Of a DNA stretch of 64,000 bases, positions 19,132 to 29,224 are shown one piece after another (within the stretch, counting starts at the first letter, position 1; the number at the start of each line of letters is the position of its first letter). The notes beneath the pieces are model-generated. The model was given only the letters and a program-made list of their open reading frames with translations, was not told the origin of the DNA and did no database searches. The stretch comes from Bacteroidales bacterium (lineage in GTDB: Bacteria > Bacteroidota > Bacteroidia > Bacteroidales > Muribaculaceae), in the NCBI GenBank assembly GCA_910575545.1, contig CAJTFH010000009.1, positions 36,803-100,802 of the forward strand. The letters are read 5' to 3'. A program made the translations under genes and the position numbers.

Positions 19132-19222
19132 AATAGATTTAGAATTTTGTTGATATTGTGATAATATTAGTTGGTATTTAAGTGATATTGTCAGTATTAC
19201 GTTTGGGTTGCGTATGACAGGC

Positions 19223-22200
19223 CTAAGCCACGTTGAAATCAAACTTTATATCAAGAGATTCAAGCATCTTGGCCAGCTCCCTGTCAAGCGGCACCTGGTA
19301 GCCTGAGGTCATTTTTATCCATCTGTTGGCCGCCTGGTCAAAAATCCGGATATTTAGGAATCCTTTGTTTGAACCTGACGAGGTCAGATGTTCTTTCATG
19401 AGCTCGCCGAAGTTGGAATTGATGTCTTGCGGCTCGAGTTCTATTGTCACACCTCTTATGAGGTTGCCTTTGACATCGTTCAGCAAGCGGATGCGAAGCA
19501 CTTCAAAACTGATTTCACCGTTGTAGCGGCGCTCGAACCGCCCGCTGACTATAATCGGTGTGCCCGGTTTGCCATAGTTGGCGAAATCGATATATTTCTG
19601 TCCGAACAGCCGCAGTTCGCATGTGCCGGTGTAGTCTTCCATCGCCATTATGCCGAAGTTACCTCCACGCCGCGACGGTCTTGACTCGAATTTGGTGACC
19701 ATGCCGCCGAAGCTGAGTTCGCGGCCATCTTCAGGCGCAGTTTCATTGAACTGCTTGATTGAGGTCATGCCGTAGTTCAGCTCCATATAATAGGGGTCGA
19801 GAGGGTGGGCTGAGAGATACATCCCGACCAGCTCACGTTCTTTTTCGAGTTTCACGGCATCGACCCATGGCACGGCGGAGCGCACCTGTGGCCGGCCGGC
19901 GGTGTTGAGCTCGGCATCCATGTCGCCGAAGAGCGAAGCGCTCTGGTCGCGCGAGGCGTTCTGATATGAGTTGCCATAGCGGAGCAGCTGTTCCGAAAAT
20001 GTCTCATCGCGGTTATTCTTTTCGAAATAGTCCTCGCGTTTTATCTCCGTATACCAGTCGAAGGCTCCGGCAAGCACGAGGTTATCGAAGGTGCGGCGGT
20101 TTATGACCGATGAGGGCACGCGCTCCACGAAATCATAGGGGCTTTCAAAACGCCCACCCTCGTTGCGGACCTTGATGATGGCCGCAACAACGTTGTCGCC
20201 GACCCCTTTCACGGCTGCCAGTCCGAATCTGATATCGCCGTTGCTGTTAACACCGAAATCGTTGAACGATTCGTTGACATCGGGGCCTTTTACCGGGATT
20301 TTCATCGCCTTGCATTCGTCCATGAAGTTGGTCAGTTTCGTTATGTCTGACCGGTTGCGGCTCAGCACCGCGGCCATGTATTCTGCGGGGTAGTTGGCTT
20401 TCAGGTATGCGGTTTGGAAGGCTACCCAGCTGTAGCATGTGGCGTGGCTCTTGTTGAAAGCATATGAGGCGAATTTTTCCCAGTCGGCCCAGATTTTTTC
20501 GAGCACTTTAGGGTTGTGGCCGTTTGCCTGGCCACCTTCAAGGAATTTCCCTTTCAGGTGGTTCATCTTGTCGATGAGTTTCTTACCCATGGCTTTGCGC
20601 AGGGTGTCGCTTTCGCCTCTGGTGAAGTTGGCAAGCAGTCTCGACAGCAACATGACCTGCTCCTGGTAGACCGTCACCCCGTAGGTGTCTTTCAGATATT
20701 TCTCCATTTCGGGAATATCGTAGACGATGGGTGCTTTGCCATGTTTTCGGGCGATGAAGTCGGGTATATAATCCATCGGCCCGGGACGGTAAAGGGCGTT
20801 CATGGCAATCAGGTCTTCAAAAGTGGATGGCTGCAGTTCGCGGAGATATTTCTGCATACCTGCCGACTCGAACTGGAAGGTGCCGATAGTGCGCCCTTCG
20901 CAATAGAGTTTATATGTGAGAGGGTCGTCGATAGGGATTTTCTCCATATCGACGTCGATGCCGCGTGTTAGTTTGATGTTTCTCACTGCATCCATGATTA
21001 TCGATAGGGTTTTCAAGCCCAGGAAGTCCATTTTGATCAGTCCGGTCTCTTCAATAACCCGCCCTTCATACTGGGTTACGAGCAGTTTCCCTTCGAGTTT
21101 ATCGACAGCGGTGCTCACCGGCACCCAGTCGGAAATTTTGTCGCGGCATATGATCACTCCACAGGCATGCACACCGGTGCCGCGCACGTTGCCTTCGAGT
21201 TTTTCGGCATATTTCAGCGTTTCGCGTATCAGCGGGTTTGGATTCTGCTGCTCAGCCTTGAACTCAGGCACGAGTTTCAGGCAGTTGGTGAGGTTCATCT
21301 TGGCTTCTTTGCCGTTTACCTCGGGCATATGCCTGGGCAGCAGTTTCACCAGCCTGTCGCTTTCGGGAATCGGAAGCCCTTCGACACGTGCCACATCTTT
21401 CAAGGCCATCTTGGTGGCCATAGTGCCGTAGGTAATGATATGGGCAACGTTGTCGGCTCCGTATTTTTCAGTAACGTATTGTAACACGCGGGCACGGCCG
21501 TCGTCGTCGAAGTCCACATCGATATCCGGCAGGGAGATTCGGTCGGGGTTTAGGAAACGCTCAAAAAGAAGGTCGTATTTGATGGGGTCGATCTGGGTTA
21601 TGCCAAGGCAGTAGGCCACACATGAGCCTGCAGCAGATCCACGTCCCGGCCCTACGCTCACCCCGAGCCTTTCTCTCGACACATTAATGAAATCCTGCAC
21701 TATCAGGAAGTAACCCGGGAATCCCATGGTTTTCATGATGTGGAGCTCGAACTTTATGCGTTCCTCCAGTTCGGGCGTCAGCGGGGTGCCATATCTTTTC
21801 ACAGCTCCTTCATATGCGAGCTTTTTCAGGTAATCGGCCTCGAATTTTATGCGGTAGAGCTTGTCATATCCGCCGAGTTTCTTTATTTTTTTCTCAGCTT
21901 CTTCTTGCGACAGCACGACGTTGCCGTTTTCATCGCGTGTGAATTCGTCGAACAGCTCCTGCTCGGTGATGCGCGAGCGGTATTCCTCTTCTGTGCCGAA
22001 TTCTTCCGGGATGGCGAAGAAGGGCATGATAGGTGCATGGTCGATTTCGTAGAATTCAACCTTGTCGGCAATCTCAAGCGTGTTTTCAATCGCCTCGGGG
22101 ATGTCGGCGAATATGCCGGCCATCTCAGAGGTGGTTTTCAGCCACTCCTGTTTGCTGTAGAGCATCCGGTTCTCATCGGCGATTTTCTTGTTGGTCGACA

Positions 22201-23014
22201 GGCAAATCAGGCGCTCGTGGGCTTCGGCATCATCTTCGTTGACAAAATGCACGTCGTTGGTGCATATGAGCTTGATGTCGAATTTACGGGCTATGCGTAT
22301 CAGTTCCTCGTTTACCCTCTGCTGCAGCGGGAATGTCTCATGGTTGGCGCGCGGCACTGTGGCTTTGTGCCGCTGCAGTTCGAGATAATAATCGTCGCCG
22401 AAGGTATCTTTCCACCATTTCACCCGTTTTTCAGCCTCATCAATCTGTCCGGCTGATATCAGGCGCGGAATTTCGCCACCGAGACATGCCGAGCAGACTA
22501 TGAGCCCTTCCTTATGGGCCTCGATGTCGGCTTTGTCGGTTCGCGGGTGGCTGTAGAAACCTTCCGTCCATGCCCTCGAAACGATTTTAACGAGGTTATG
22601 GTAGCCCTTTTCGTTTTTTGCAAGAAGAATGAGGTGGCGGCCCGTGTCGTGTTTGTCGACATGTGTCAGCAACGATTCATTGGCCACGTAGACCTCGCAT
22701 CCCAGTATGGGTTTGAAGATTTTCCCCTTAAGTTCATCTGCTTCCCTGTGTTTTTCCTCCGCCAGGGCGATGTCTCCGGCCGTTTCAGCCTCTTTGGCGG
22801 CTGCTTCTGCCTCTTTGATCGCCCCTTTGGTTTTGGAGTTCTTTTTCGATACGTAATTGAAAAACTCCTTTATCCCGAACATGTTTCCGTGGTCGGTGAT
22901 TGCAAGAGCAGGCATTCCATCGGCCATGGCCTTGTCAACAAGGGCGTTGATAGAAGCCTGGCCGTCGAGAATCGAATATTGGGTATGGACGTGGAGATGG
23001 ACGAATTTGCTCAT
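19223..23014 (-). CDS. dnaE: DNA polymerase III alpha subunit
   Basis: Replicative polymerase, 1263 residues from MSKFVHLHV at 23014; an upstream ATG at 23032 is possible. The N-terminal PHP domain starts HLHVHTQYSILDG; the palm carries catalytic aspartates in PDIDVDFDD (about residue 510), followed by the fingers and HhH region. A C-terminal OB-fold is visible around FGGMVTKFESRPSRRGG. Length and order fit DnaE1 of Bacteroidetes. The beta clamp gene dnaN is also in the window, at 59212. Confidence 0.97.
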   Translation of the reverse strand: MSKFVHLHVHTQYSILDGQASINALVDKAMADGMPALAITDHGNMFGIKEFFNYVSKKNSKTKGAIKEAEAAAKEAETAGDIALAEEKHREADELKGKIFKPILGCEVYVANESLLTHVDKHDTGRHLILLAKNEKGYHNLVKIVSRAWTEGFYSHPRTDKADIEAHKEGLIVCSACLGGEIPRLISAGQIDEAEKRVKWWKDTFGDDYYLELQRHKATVPRANHETFPLQQRVNEELIRIARKFDIKLICTNDVHFVNEDDAEAHERLICLSTNKKIADENRMLYSKQEWLKTTSEMAGIFADIPEAIENTLEIADKVEFYEIDHAPIMPFFAIPEEFGTEEEYRSRITEQELFDEFTRDENGNVVLSQEEAEKKIKKLGGYDKLYRIKFEADYLKKLAYEGAVKRYGTPLTPELEERIKFELHIMKTMGFPGYFLIVQDFINVSRERLGVSVGPGRGSAAGSCVAYCLGITQIDPIKYDLLFERFLNPDRISLPDIDVDFDDDGRARVLQYVTEKYGADNVAHIITYGTMATKMALKDVARVEGLPIPESDRLVKLLPRHMPEVNGKEAKMNLTNCLKLVPEFKAEQQNPNPLIRETLKYAEKLEGNVRGTGVHACGVIICRDKISDWVPVSTAVDKLEGKLLVTQYEGRVIEETGLIKMDFLGLKTLSIIMDAVRNIKLTRGIDVDMEKIPIDDPLTYKLYCEGRTIGTFQFESAGMQKYLRELQPSTFEDLIAMNALYRPGPMDYIPDFIARKHGKAPIVYDIPEMEKYLKDTYGVTVYQEQVMLLSRLLANFTRGESDTLRKAMGKKLIDKMNHLKGKFLEGGQANGHNPKVLEKIWADWEKFASYAFNKSHATCYSWVAFQTAYLKANYPAEYMAAVLSRNRSDITKLTNFMDECKAMKIPVKGPDVNESFNDFGVNSNGDIRFGLAAVKGVGDNVVAAIIKVRNEGGRFESPYDFVERVPSSVINRRTFDNLVLAGAFDWYTEIKREDYFEKNNRDETFSEQLLRYGNSYQNASRDQSASLFGDMDAELNTAGRPQVRSAVPWVDAVKLEKERELVGMYLSAHPLDPYYMELNYGMTSIKQFNETAPEDGRELSFGGMVTKFESRPSRRGGNFGIMAMEDYTGTCELRLFGQKYIDFANYGKPGTPIIVSGRFERRYNGEISFEVLRIRLLNDVKGNLIRGVTIELEPQDINSNFGELMKEHLTSSGSNKGFLNIRIFDQAANRWIKMTSGYQVPLDRELAKMLESLDIKFDFNVA

Positions 23015-23277
23015 TTCAGGTCGGTTGCTCATAAGAAAACAGAGATTCAAAGTTACGGAATATTTTCGGATTGCCCATGCCGCATCCCCCTTTGTGGAAA
23101 ACTTTTTTCACAAAGTCTGACGATAAGCGGCAGAAGTTGCCGGTGGTGTCGGCCAACCGGTGGTGCAACACGCATAAATATGATGAAATAGGGGTGTGGG
23201 GGTTGTGTGTGCAGGGAATTTTAACTAACTTTGTGCAGTGCAAACAAGCCAGTATTCCCACGCTTTCAAGTAAACAT
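23015..23277. other. Divergent gap between dnaE and carA
   Basis: No gene. A 7-bp stem CTTTGTG/CACAAAG lies around 23091-23116, in what would be the dnaE leader. The carA promoter box is at 23226. Confidence 0.4.
23226..23233 (+). promoter_or_regulatory. -7 box TAACTTTG of carA
   Basis: TAnnTTTG match 44 bases before ATG 23278. It also decides the start: the longer open frame from 23071 would place the promoter inside the gene. Confidence 0.75.
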
Positions 23278-24354
23278 ATGCGACAGACACGCAACGCCGT
23301 TCTCATGCTGGAAGACGGCACATGCTTTTCAGGAAAATCGTTTGGCTACGAGGCGCCCACGGCCGGTGAAGTAGTGTTCAACACCGCCATGACAGGCTAT
23401 CCCGAGAGCTTAACCGACCCTTCATATGAAGGGCAGATTCTCGTAACTACCTATCCGATTCTCGGCAATTACGGAGTGCCCCCGGAAACCGTTAAAGATG
23501 ATGTCAGCGAGTTTTTAGAGAGTTCTCGCATCCATTGCCGGGCAATAATAGCCCAGGATTATTCCTGGGAACCGAGCCATTGGCTTTCGACCCGCTCGCT
23601 CCACCAATGGCTGCGTGATGAGAAAATCCCCGGTTTATATGGCATTGACACCCGTGCACTCACGAAGCATCTTCGCGAAAAAGGTTCTATGTTGGGGAAA
23701 ATCTATTTTGAAAGCCCCGATGAGGTTGATTTCGACGACCCCAATGCCGAAAACCTGATTGCCAAGGTCAGCTGCCGTGAGCCAGAGGTGCATGGAGAGG
23801 GAGGTCGCACTGTGGTGCTGGTTGACTGCGGCACAAAATTCAATATTATCAGATGTCTTACCCGCCGCGGAGTGAAGGTTGTCAGGGTTCCCTGGGACTA
23901 TGACTTTAACCAGATTCCGTTTGACGGGCTGTTTATATCCAATGGCCCCGGAAACCCGGATTTCGCCACCGTCACAGTGGAAAACATCCGCAAGGCCATG
24001 GCTACATGCAAGCCGATTTGTGGCATATGCATGGGTAACCAGTTGCTTGCAAAGGCAGCCGGCGCCACTACATACAAATTGAAATATGGCCACCGCAGCC
24101 ATAACCAGCCGGTGCGCATGGTCGGAACAGACACATGCTACGTTACTTCACAAAACCACGGTTATGCAGTCGACGGCAGCGCGTTGGGAGAGGATTGGGA
24201 ACCTCTGTTCGTTAACATGAACGACGGGACCAATGAGGGAATCAGGCATAAATCACTGCCATTCTTTTCGGCGCAGTTCCACCCTGAGGCGTCTTCCGGT
24301 CCGCGCGACACTGAATTCATTTTCGACCAGTTCATCGATTTACTGAAAAAATGA
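23278..24354 (+). CDS. carA: Carbamoyl-phosphate synthase small subunit
   Basis: Glutamine amidotransferase subunit that delivers ammonia to CarB for carbamoyl phosphate used in pyrimidine and arginine synthesis. 358 residues from MRQTRNAVLMLEDG. Small-subunit N-terminal domain (GEVVFNTAMTGYPESLTDPSY) followed by a class I GATase domain with nucleophile in CGICMGNQLL (near residue 248) and the catalytic His/Glu in FHPEA near residue 335. It precedes carB by 102 bases. Confidence 0.97.
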   Translation: MRQTRNAVLMLEDGTCFSGKSFGYEAPTAGEVVFNTAMTGYPESLTDPSYEGQILVTTYPILGNYGVPPETVKDDVSEFLESSRIHCRAIIAQDYSWEPSHWLSTRSLHQWLRDEKIPGLYGIDTRALTKHLREKGSMLGKIYFESPDEVDFDDPNAENLIAKVSCREPEVHGEGGRTVVLVDCGTKFNIIRCLTRRGVKVVRVPWDYDFNQIPFDGLFISNGPGNPDFATVTVENIRKAMATCKPICGICMGNQLLAKAAGATTYKLKYGHRSHNQPVRMVGTDTCYVTSQNHGYAVDGSALGEDWEPLFVNMNDGTNEGIRHKSLPFFSAQFHPEASSGPRDTEFIFDQFIDLLKK

Positions 24355-24456
24355 ACAGTCCCGTTGTCTGCCGGTATTATGACTGACAGGCACATACGGT
24401 ATAGGCAAACATCACTTGACCAATTTATATAGCTTATAGCAACCATATAATCCGGC

Positions 24457-27400
24457 ATGGAAAAAATTAATAAAGTTCTACTTCTTGGAAGCGGCGCACT
24501 GAAAATCGGTGAGGCCGGCGAATTCGACTACTCCGGTTCACAGGCTCTGAAGGCCATGAAAGAGGAGGGCATAAACACCGTGCTTATCAACCCGAATATT
24601 GCAACGGTGCAGACTTCCGAGGGGTTTGCCGACAAAATCTATTTCCTTCCCGTCACACCTTATTTCGTTGAGCGGGTTATTGAGAAAGAACGTCCCGACG
24701 GAATCCTTCTGTCATTCGGCGGCCAGACCGCGCTCAACTGCGGGGTTGAACTGTTTGAGTCAGGTGTGCTTGAGAAATATGGGGTAAAGGTGCTAGGCAC
24801 CCCCGTGCAGGCAATCAAAGACACCGAAGACCGCGAGCTGTTTGTCAGGAAACTCGATGAGATTGAGGTTAAGACAATAAAAAGCGAGGCGGTTGAAACC
24901 ATACAGGAGGCTTTGGCGGCGGCCGACAGGCTCGGCTATCCGGTGATAGTTCGTGCCGCGTATGCACTCGGCGGGTTGGGAAGCGGATTCTGCGACAATG
25001 CCGAAGAGCTGACCGCCCTGACAGAGAAAGCGTTTTCATTCTCTCCCCAGGTGCTCGTTGAGAAATCGCTGAAAGGTTGGAAAGAGGTTGAGTATGAGGT
25101 GGTGCGCGACCGTTTCGACAACTGCATAACCGTCTGCAACATGGAGAATTTCGACCCGTTGGGTATCCACACCGGAGAAAGTATCGTTGTGGCTCCGTCG
25201 CAGACACTTTCAAACGATGATTATCATTTTCTGCGCCAGCTGGCCATCAAGATAATACGTCATATAGGCATAGTAGGCGAGTGTAATGTGCAATATGCCT
25301 ACGATCCCGATTCGATGGATTACCGCGTAATCGAGGTGAATGCCCGTCTGAGCCGCTCGTCGGCACTGGCATCCAAGGCCACCGGTTATCCTTTGGCTTT
25401 CGTGGCTGCCAAACTCGGTCTGGGTTACGGATTGTTTGAACTGAAGAACTCTGTTACCAAAGAGACATCAGCATTCTTTGAACCTGCCCTCGATTACATC
25501 GTATGCAAGATACCACGGTGGGACCTTGGTAAATTCCATGGTGTGCGCCGGGAAATCGGCTCATCGATGAAATCGGTCGGTGAGGTGATGGCTATCGGCC
25601 GCACTTTCGAGGAGGTTATCCAGAAGGGTCTGCGCATGATAGGGCAGGGAATGCACGGTTTTGTAGGCAACCGCGAGCTGAAAATCGATGATATGGATAA
25701 GGCTTTGAAAGAACCTACGGATAAACGTATTTTCGTGGTTGCCAAAGCCCTCAGTGAAGGCTACACGGTTGAGCGCATACATGAGCTCACTAAAATAGAC
25801 CGTTGGTTCCTTCAGAAACTCCAGAACATAATCGACACAGAGCGCCAGCTCAAACAGCACGCAGAGATAGAAAAGATTCCCGAAATGTTGCTTAGAACCG
25901 CCAAACAACAGGGATTCAGCGATTTCCAGATTGCACGTGCGATAAAAGGAAGCGCTCTTGATGTCAGCGGTGCCGATAATGCCAAAGTCCGCACCTACCG
26001 TAAGGGGCTGGGTATCGTGCCGGTGGTGAAGCAGATTGATACCCTTGCTGCGGAATATCCGGCGCAGACAAATTATCTCTATCTGACCTATAACGGTAGT
26101 GAAAACGATGTTCAGTATCTCCATGACCACCGCTCGGTGGTGGTGCTCGGTTCGGGTGCCTACCGTATCGGAAGCTCGGTGGAGTTCGACTGGTGTTCGG
26201 TCAATGCTCTGATGACCGTGAAGCAGCAGGGTTGGCGCTCGGTGATGATTAACTACAACCCTGAAACGGTGTCGACCGACTATGATATGTGCGACCGTCT
26301 CTATTTCGACGAATTGACATTCGAGAGGGTTCTGGATATTCTTGAGTTAGAATCTCCCCATGGTGTAATTCTATCCGTGGGCGGACAGATTCCGAACAAC
26401 CTCGCAACGCGCCTCGATGATGCAGGGGTTAATATTCTCGGCACAACAGCCCAAAGCATAGACAATGCTGAAGACCGTCATAAATTCTCGGCCATGCTCG
26501 ACCGCCTGGGTATCGACCAGCCCCGTTGGCGTGAGCTGACCAGCTTTGCCGATATCGACGACTTCATCCGCGAAGTCGGTTTCCCGGTGCTGGTGCGTCC
26601 GAGCTATGTGCTGTCGGGGGCTGCAATGAATGTTTGCAGTAATGAAGAGGAACTTCACCGTTTCTTGCGGCTTGCCGCCAATGTGTCGAAACAGCATCCG
26701 GTGGTGGTGTCGGAGTTTATCCAGAATGCCAAAGAGATAGAGATGGATGCCGTGGCCCAGGACGGTGAGATAAAACTCTATGCCATATCTGAGCATATCG
26801 AGTTCGCAGGTGTCCATTCAGGCGACGCCACCATACAGTTCCCTCCGCAGAAACTTTATGTCGAGACTATGCGCCGCATCAAGAAGGTTTCTGCCCAGAT
26901 TGCAAAGGCGCTGAAAATATCAGGCCCGTTCAATATCCAGTTCCTGGCGAAAAACAATGACATCAAGGTGATAGAGTGCAACCTGCGTGCATCGCGCAGT
27001 TTCCCGTTTGTGTCGAAGGTGTTGAAAATAAACTTCATCGACTTAGCCACAAGGGTTATGCTTGGAGAGCATGTTGAGAAACCGAGTAAAACGCTTTTCG
27101 ACCTTGACTATGTAGGGATAAAAGCGTCGCAGTTCAGCTTCTCACGTTTGCAGGGTGCTGACCCCGTGCTTGGTGTTGACATGGCCTCTACCGGTGAGGT
27201 TGGTTGTATCGGCGACGATACCAATGAAGCGTTGCTGAAGTCGATGCTTTCGGTCGGCCACCGCATCCCCAAACGTTCTGTTCTGCTTTCAACGGGTACA
27301 CCACGTCAGAAAGCCGATATGCTTGAGGCAGCGCATCTGCTCCACAACTATGGTCTGAAGATATATGCCACTGAAGGCACATACCGTTTCCTGACTGAAA

Positions 27401-27678
27401 ACGGCATTCCGGCCGTCAGGGTCTATTGGCCGTCTGATTCCGAAGGGCAGCCGCAGGCGCTCGACCTCCTCCACGACAAGTTGATTGACATGGTGGTCAA
27501 CCTGCCTAAAAACCTGTCGTCGGCCGAACTTTCAAACGGCTATAAAGTGCGTCGTGCTGCTATCGACCTTAACATTCCTCTTCTGACGAATGCACGATTG
27601 GCATCCACGTTCATAAAGGCGTTTACACAGCTGTCGCCCGATGATATTCAGATTAAGTCGTGGGATGAGTATAAGTGA
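24457..27678 (+). CDS. carB: Carbamoyl-phosphate synthase large subunit
   Basis: 1073 residues, full length. Two homologous ATP-grasp halves are seen: the first begins NKVLLLGSGALKIGEAGEFDYSG, the second near residue 560 with VVVLGSGAYRIGSSVEFDW. The C-terminal allosteric MGS-like domain (about residue 930 on) contains KIYATEGTYRFLTENGI. All parts look intact. Supplies PyrB, whose gene is 8 kb upstream. A copy of the 171-bp dispersed element follows 78 bases after the stop. Confidence 0.98.
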   Translation: MEKINKVLLLGSGALKIGEAGEFDYSGSQALKAMKEEGINTVLINPNIATVQTSEGFADKIYFLPVTPYFVERVIEKERPDGILLSFGGQTALNCGVELFESGVLEKYGVKVLGTPVQAIKDTEDRELFVRKLDEIEVKTIKSEAVETIQEALAAADRLGYPVIVRAAYALGGLGSGFCDNAEELTALTEKAFSFSPQVLVEKSLKGWKEVEYEVVRDRFDNCITVCNMENFDPLGIHTGESIVVAPSQTLSNDDYHFLRQLAIKIIRHIGIVGECNVQYAYDPDSMDYRVIEVNARLSRSSALASKATGYPLAFVAAKLGLGYGLFELKNSVTKETSAFFEPALDYIVCKIPRWDLGKFHGVRREIGSSMKSVGEVMAIGRTFEEVIQKGLRMIGQGMHGFVGNRELKIDDMDKALKEPTDKRIFVVAKALSEGYTVERIHELTKIDRWFLQKLQNIIDTERQLKQHAEIEKIPEMLLRTAKQQGFSDFQIARAIKGSALDVSGADNAKVRTYRKGLGIVPVVKQIDTLAAEYPAQTNYLYLTYNGSENDVQYLHDHRSVVVLGSGAYRIGSSVEFDWCSVNALMTVKQQGWRSVMINYNPETVSTDYDMCDRLYFDELTFERVLDILELESPHGVILSVGGQIPNNLATRLDDAGVNILGTTAQSIDNAEDRHKFSAMLDRLGIDQPRWRELTSFADIDDFIREVGFPVLVRPSYVLSGAAMNVCSNEEELHRFLRLAANVSKQHPVVVSEFIQNAKEIEMDAVAQDGEIKLYAISEHIEFAGVHSGDATIQFPPQKLYVETMRRIKKVSAQIAKALKISGPFNIQFLAKNNDIKVIECNLRASRSFPFVSKVLKINFIDLATRVMLGEHVEKPSKTLFDLDYVGIKASQFSFSRLQGADPVLGVDMASTGEVGCIGDDTNEALLKSMLSVGHRIPKRSVLLSTGTPRQKADMLEAAHLLHNYGLKIYATEGTYRFLTENGIPAVRVYWPSDSEGQPQALDLLHDKLIDMVVNLPKNLSSAELSNGYKVRRAAIDLNIPLLTNARLASTFIKAFTQLSPDDIQIKSWDEYK

Positions 27679-27756
27679 CGCCAGAGGAATATAATGCCGC
27701 AGTCCGGCAGGAATATCTTAGCCCTGTTTATTGAAGTAATATAATCTTAAGGAGAG

Positions 27757-27926
27757 TGTGTCATAATGGCTCATCTGGGTCGTCGCCCGAGGGCTTCGGG
27801 TTCGGTCATTGACCTTAGTCAACTCCCTTCACCCTCACCCTCAGGCTCCTACCATCTGAACCATTCTGACAGCACCCTCTCCATCCGGATGCAAAAAAGG
27901 CGTTGGTCGAATTTCGACACAACGCC
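27757..27926 (-). repeat. Dispersed 171-bp element, copy B (inverted)
   Basis: Inverted copy: the 135-bp core at 27757-27891 is identical to copies A and C on the opposite strand, followed by the hairpin at 27898-27926 and a T-rich stretch. A carB transcript would therefore read core first and hairpin last, giving a 3' end of about 250 bases. The remaining parts of the 343-base gap to yraN hold no gene. Confidence 0.85.
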
Positions 27927-28021
27927 CTGTTTTTAAGTGATAACTTCTATCTGTTTTAGGCCCTCATAAGTAAGTCGTCACAATTTAATAGGGGGCGTTA
28001 AATAACATCTGAAAATGAATC

Positions 28022-28393
28022 ATGGCACGACATAATTCCCTTGGTAAATGGGGTGAAGAAATGGTGGTCGAACACCTTGTGAAGGAGGGTTATGCAATCG
28101 TTGAGCGTAACTGGAGGTCGAACCATCATGAAATCGACATTATCGCCACAAAAGGCGATATGGTTGCTTTCGTCGAAGTGAAAACCAGGCGTGAGAAAGA
28201 CGCCAATCCGTTAGAAGCCATGACGAAATCTAAAATCAGCCATCTCGTCAATGCCGCCAATGCATACCTCAGAAGTTTAGGTCTGCCGTTGCGCCCGCGT
28301 TTCGATGTGGCTGCGGTAAGTGGCGAACCAAATGATTTCAGACTGCAATATATCGAAGACGCATTCTATCCGCCATTGCGCACCTATCGTTGA
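28022..28393 (+). CDS. YraN family protein (UPF0102), predicted endonuclease-like
   Basis: 123 residues with the UPF0102 pattern: GKWGEEMVVEHLVKEGY, then RNWRSNHHEIDIIATKGDMVAFVEVKTRR, which has the D...E-x-K layout of the PD-(D/E)XK nuclease fold. Cellular role is unsettled; the family is linked to DNA uptake or processing by fold only. Its last 10 bases overlap the end of the convergent gene on the minus strand. Confidence 0.9.
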   Translation: MARHNSLGKWGEEMVVEHLVKEGYAIVERNWRSNHHEIDIIATKGDMVAFVEVKTRREKDANPLEAMTKSKISHLVNAANAYLRSLGLPLRPRFDVAAVSGEPNDFRLQYIEDAFYPPLRTYR

Positions 28394-28851
28394 ACGGGGC
28401 GCTTTTTGCCTTGACGGCGCATCTTGTCCATCTGTTTGCGCTCAAGGTCGTATAGCTCCACAATCTGCAGCTGGCTAAGGAATTTGCTGTATTCTTTGTA
28501 GTATTTTTCCTGGATATCGTTGAATTTGCGCCAGTGCTCGAATCTGCCGGTCAGTTCCTGCCGGGCTTCCTCCTCTGTCATATTCTGTTTCGTGGATTTT
28601 TCTTTTCTGTGGCGTTTATGCCCTTTAGGCCCTATTGCCCACAGCTCTTTCTGGCATTCGCAATATGTTGATACGAGCTGTCGGGTTGCGGCCTCGTTGA
28701 GTTTCAGTTCAGAGGCCATCTGTTTTGCTTGTAGTTCAGCGAATTGCTCGCGCGACATTCTGCTGTTTCCTTTGTTGTCGGCAGCGAGTGTGAAAATGGC
28801 AAGCCACAAGGCGGTGGCAATGGCGATGGTTTTACGAATTAAAGTCTTCAT
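28384..28851 (-). CDS. Small periplasmic helical protein of the sigma-factor operon
   Basis: 155 residues. Signal peptide at about 1-23 (TALWLAIFTLAA), then a highly charged helical body with many Lys, Glu and Gln (MSREQFAELQAKQMASELKL; DIQEKYYKEYSKFLSQLQIV). The layout resembles Spy/CpxP-like periplasmic stress proteins of Bacteroidetes, but I see no LTxxQ motif that would settle it. It is the third gene after the ECF sigma factor and the anti-sigma-like protein, so it may be a target or modulator of that system. Confidence 0.65.
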   Translation of the reverse strand: MKTLIRKTIAIATALWLAIFTLAADNKGNSRMSREQFAELQAKQMASELKLNEAATRQLVSTYCECQKELWAIGPKGHKRHRKEKSTKQNMTEEEARQELTGRFEHWRKFNDIQEKYYKEYSKFLSQLQIVELYDLERKQMDKMRRQGKKRPVQR

Positions 28852-28877
28852 AGCGGGGTGTTGTCGGTTAGATTATA

Positions 28878-29219
28878 TTACAGTTGGTCGGATATATAGC
28901 TTACGTCGCTATATGTGTCGAGCAGATATTCCTGGTCTGATATATCAAGATTGGCAAAGGCCTGTTCCAGTGTCATTGACGGTTGCTGCTGCCGGTTAGG
29001 CCATAGCGCATGGGTGGTGGCTAATATTGCCGCCACAGCAGCCGCTGCTGTCAGCCCCCGGAAGAGAATGCGCACCGCCGAAGGCCGTTTCGGGCGGCTT
29101 TCCGCAGCCGGTATCTGCAATCGGGCGCTAATGCTGTTTTCAAGTTCATTGAAAAAGCCTTGGGGCACGGAGTAGGGCATCTCTTTGCCTATCTGGTTGA
29201 AGTCAAATTTTTTTGCCAT
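28878..29219 (-). CDS. Single-pass membrane protein, probable anti-sigma factor
   Basis: 113 residues: cytoplasmic N-terminus with MPYSVPQGFFNELENSI, one transmembrane segment near residues 52-70 (LFRGLTAAAAVAAILATTHA), and a short acidic periplasmic tail. No zinc anti-sigma HxxxCxxC motif is present. Position five bases after the ECF sigma gene makes an anti-sigma role the best reading; the PQGFFNELE motif is common in small Bacteroidetes proteins at this position. Inference from context. Confidence 0.6.
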   Translation of the reverse strand: MAKKFDFNQIGKEMPYSVPQGFFNELENSISARLQIPAAESRPKRPSAVRILFRGLTAAAAVAAILATTHALWPNRQQQPSMTLEQAFANLDISDQEYLLDTYSDVSYISDQL

Positions 29220-29224
29220 AGTGG

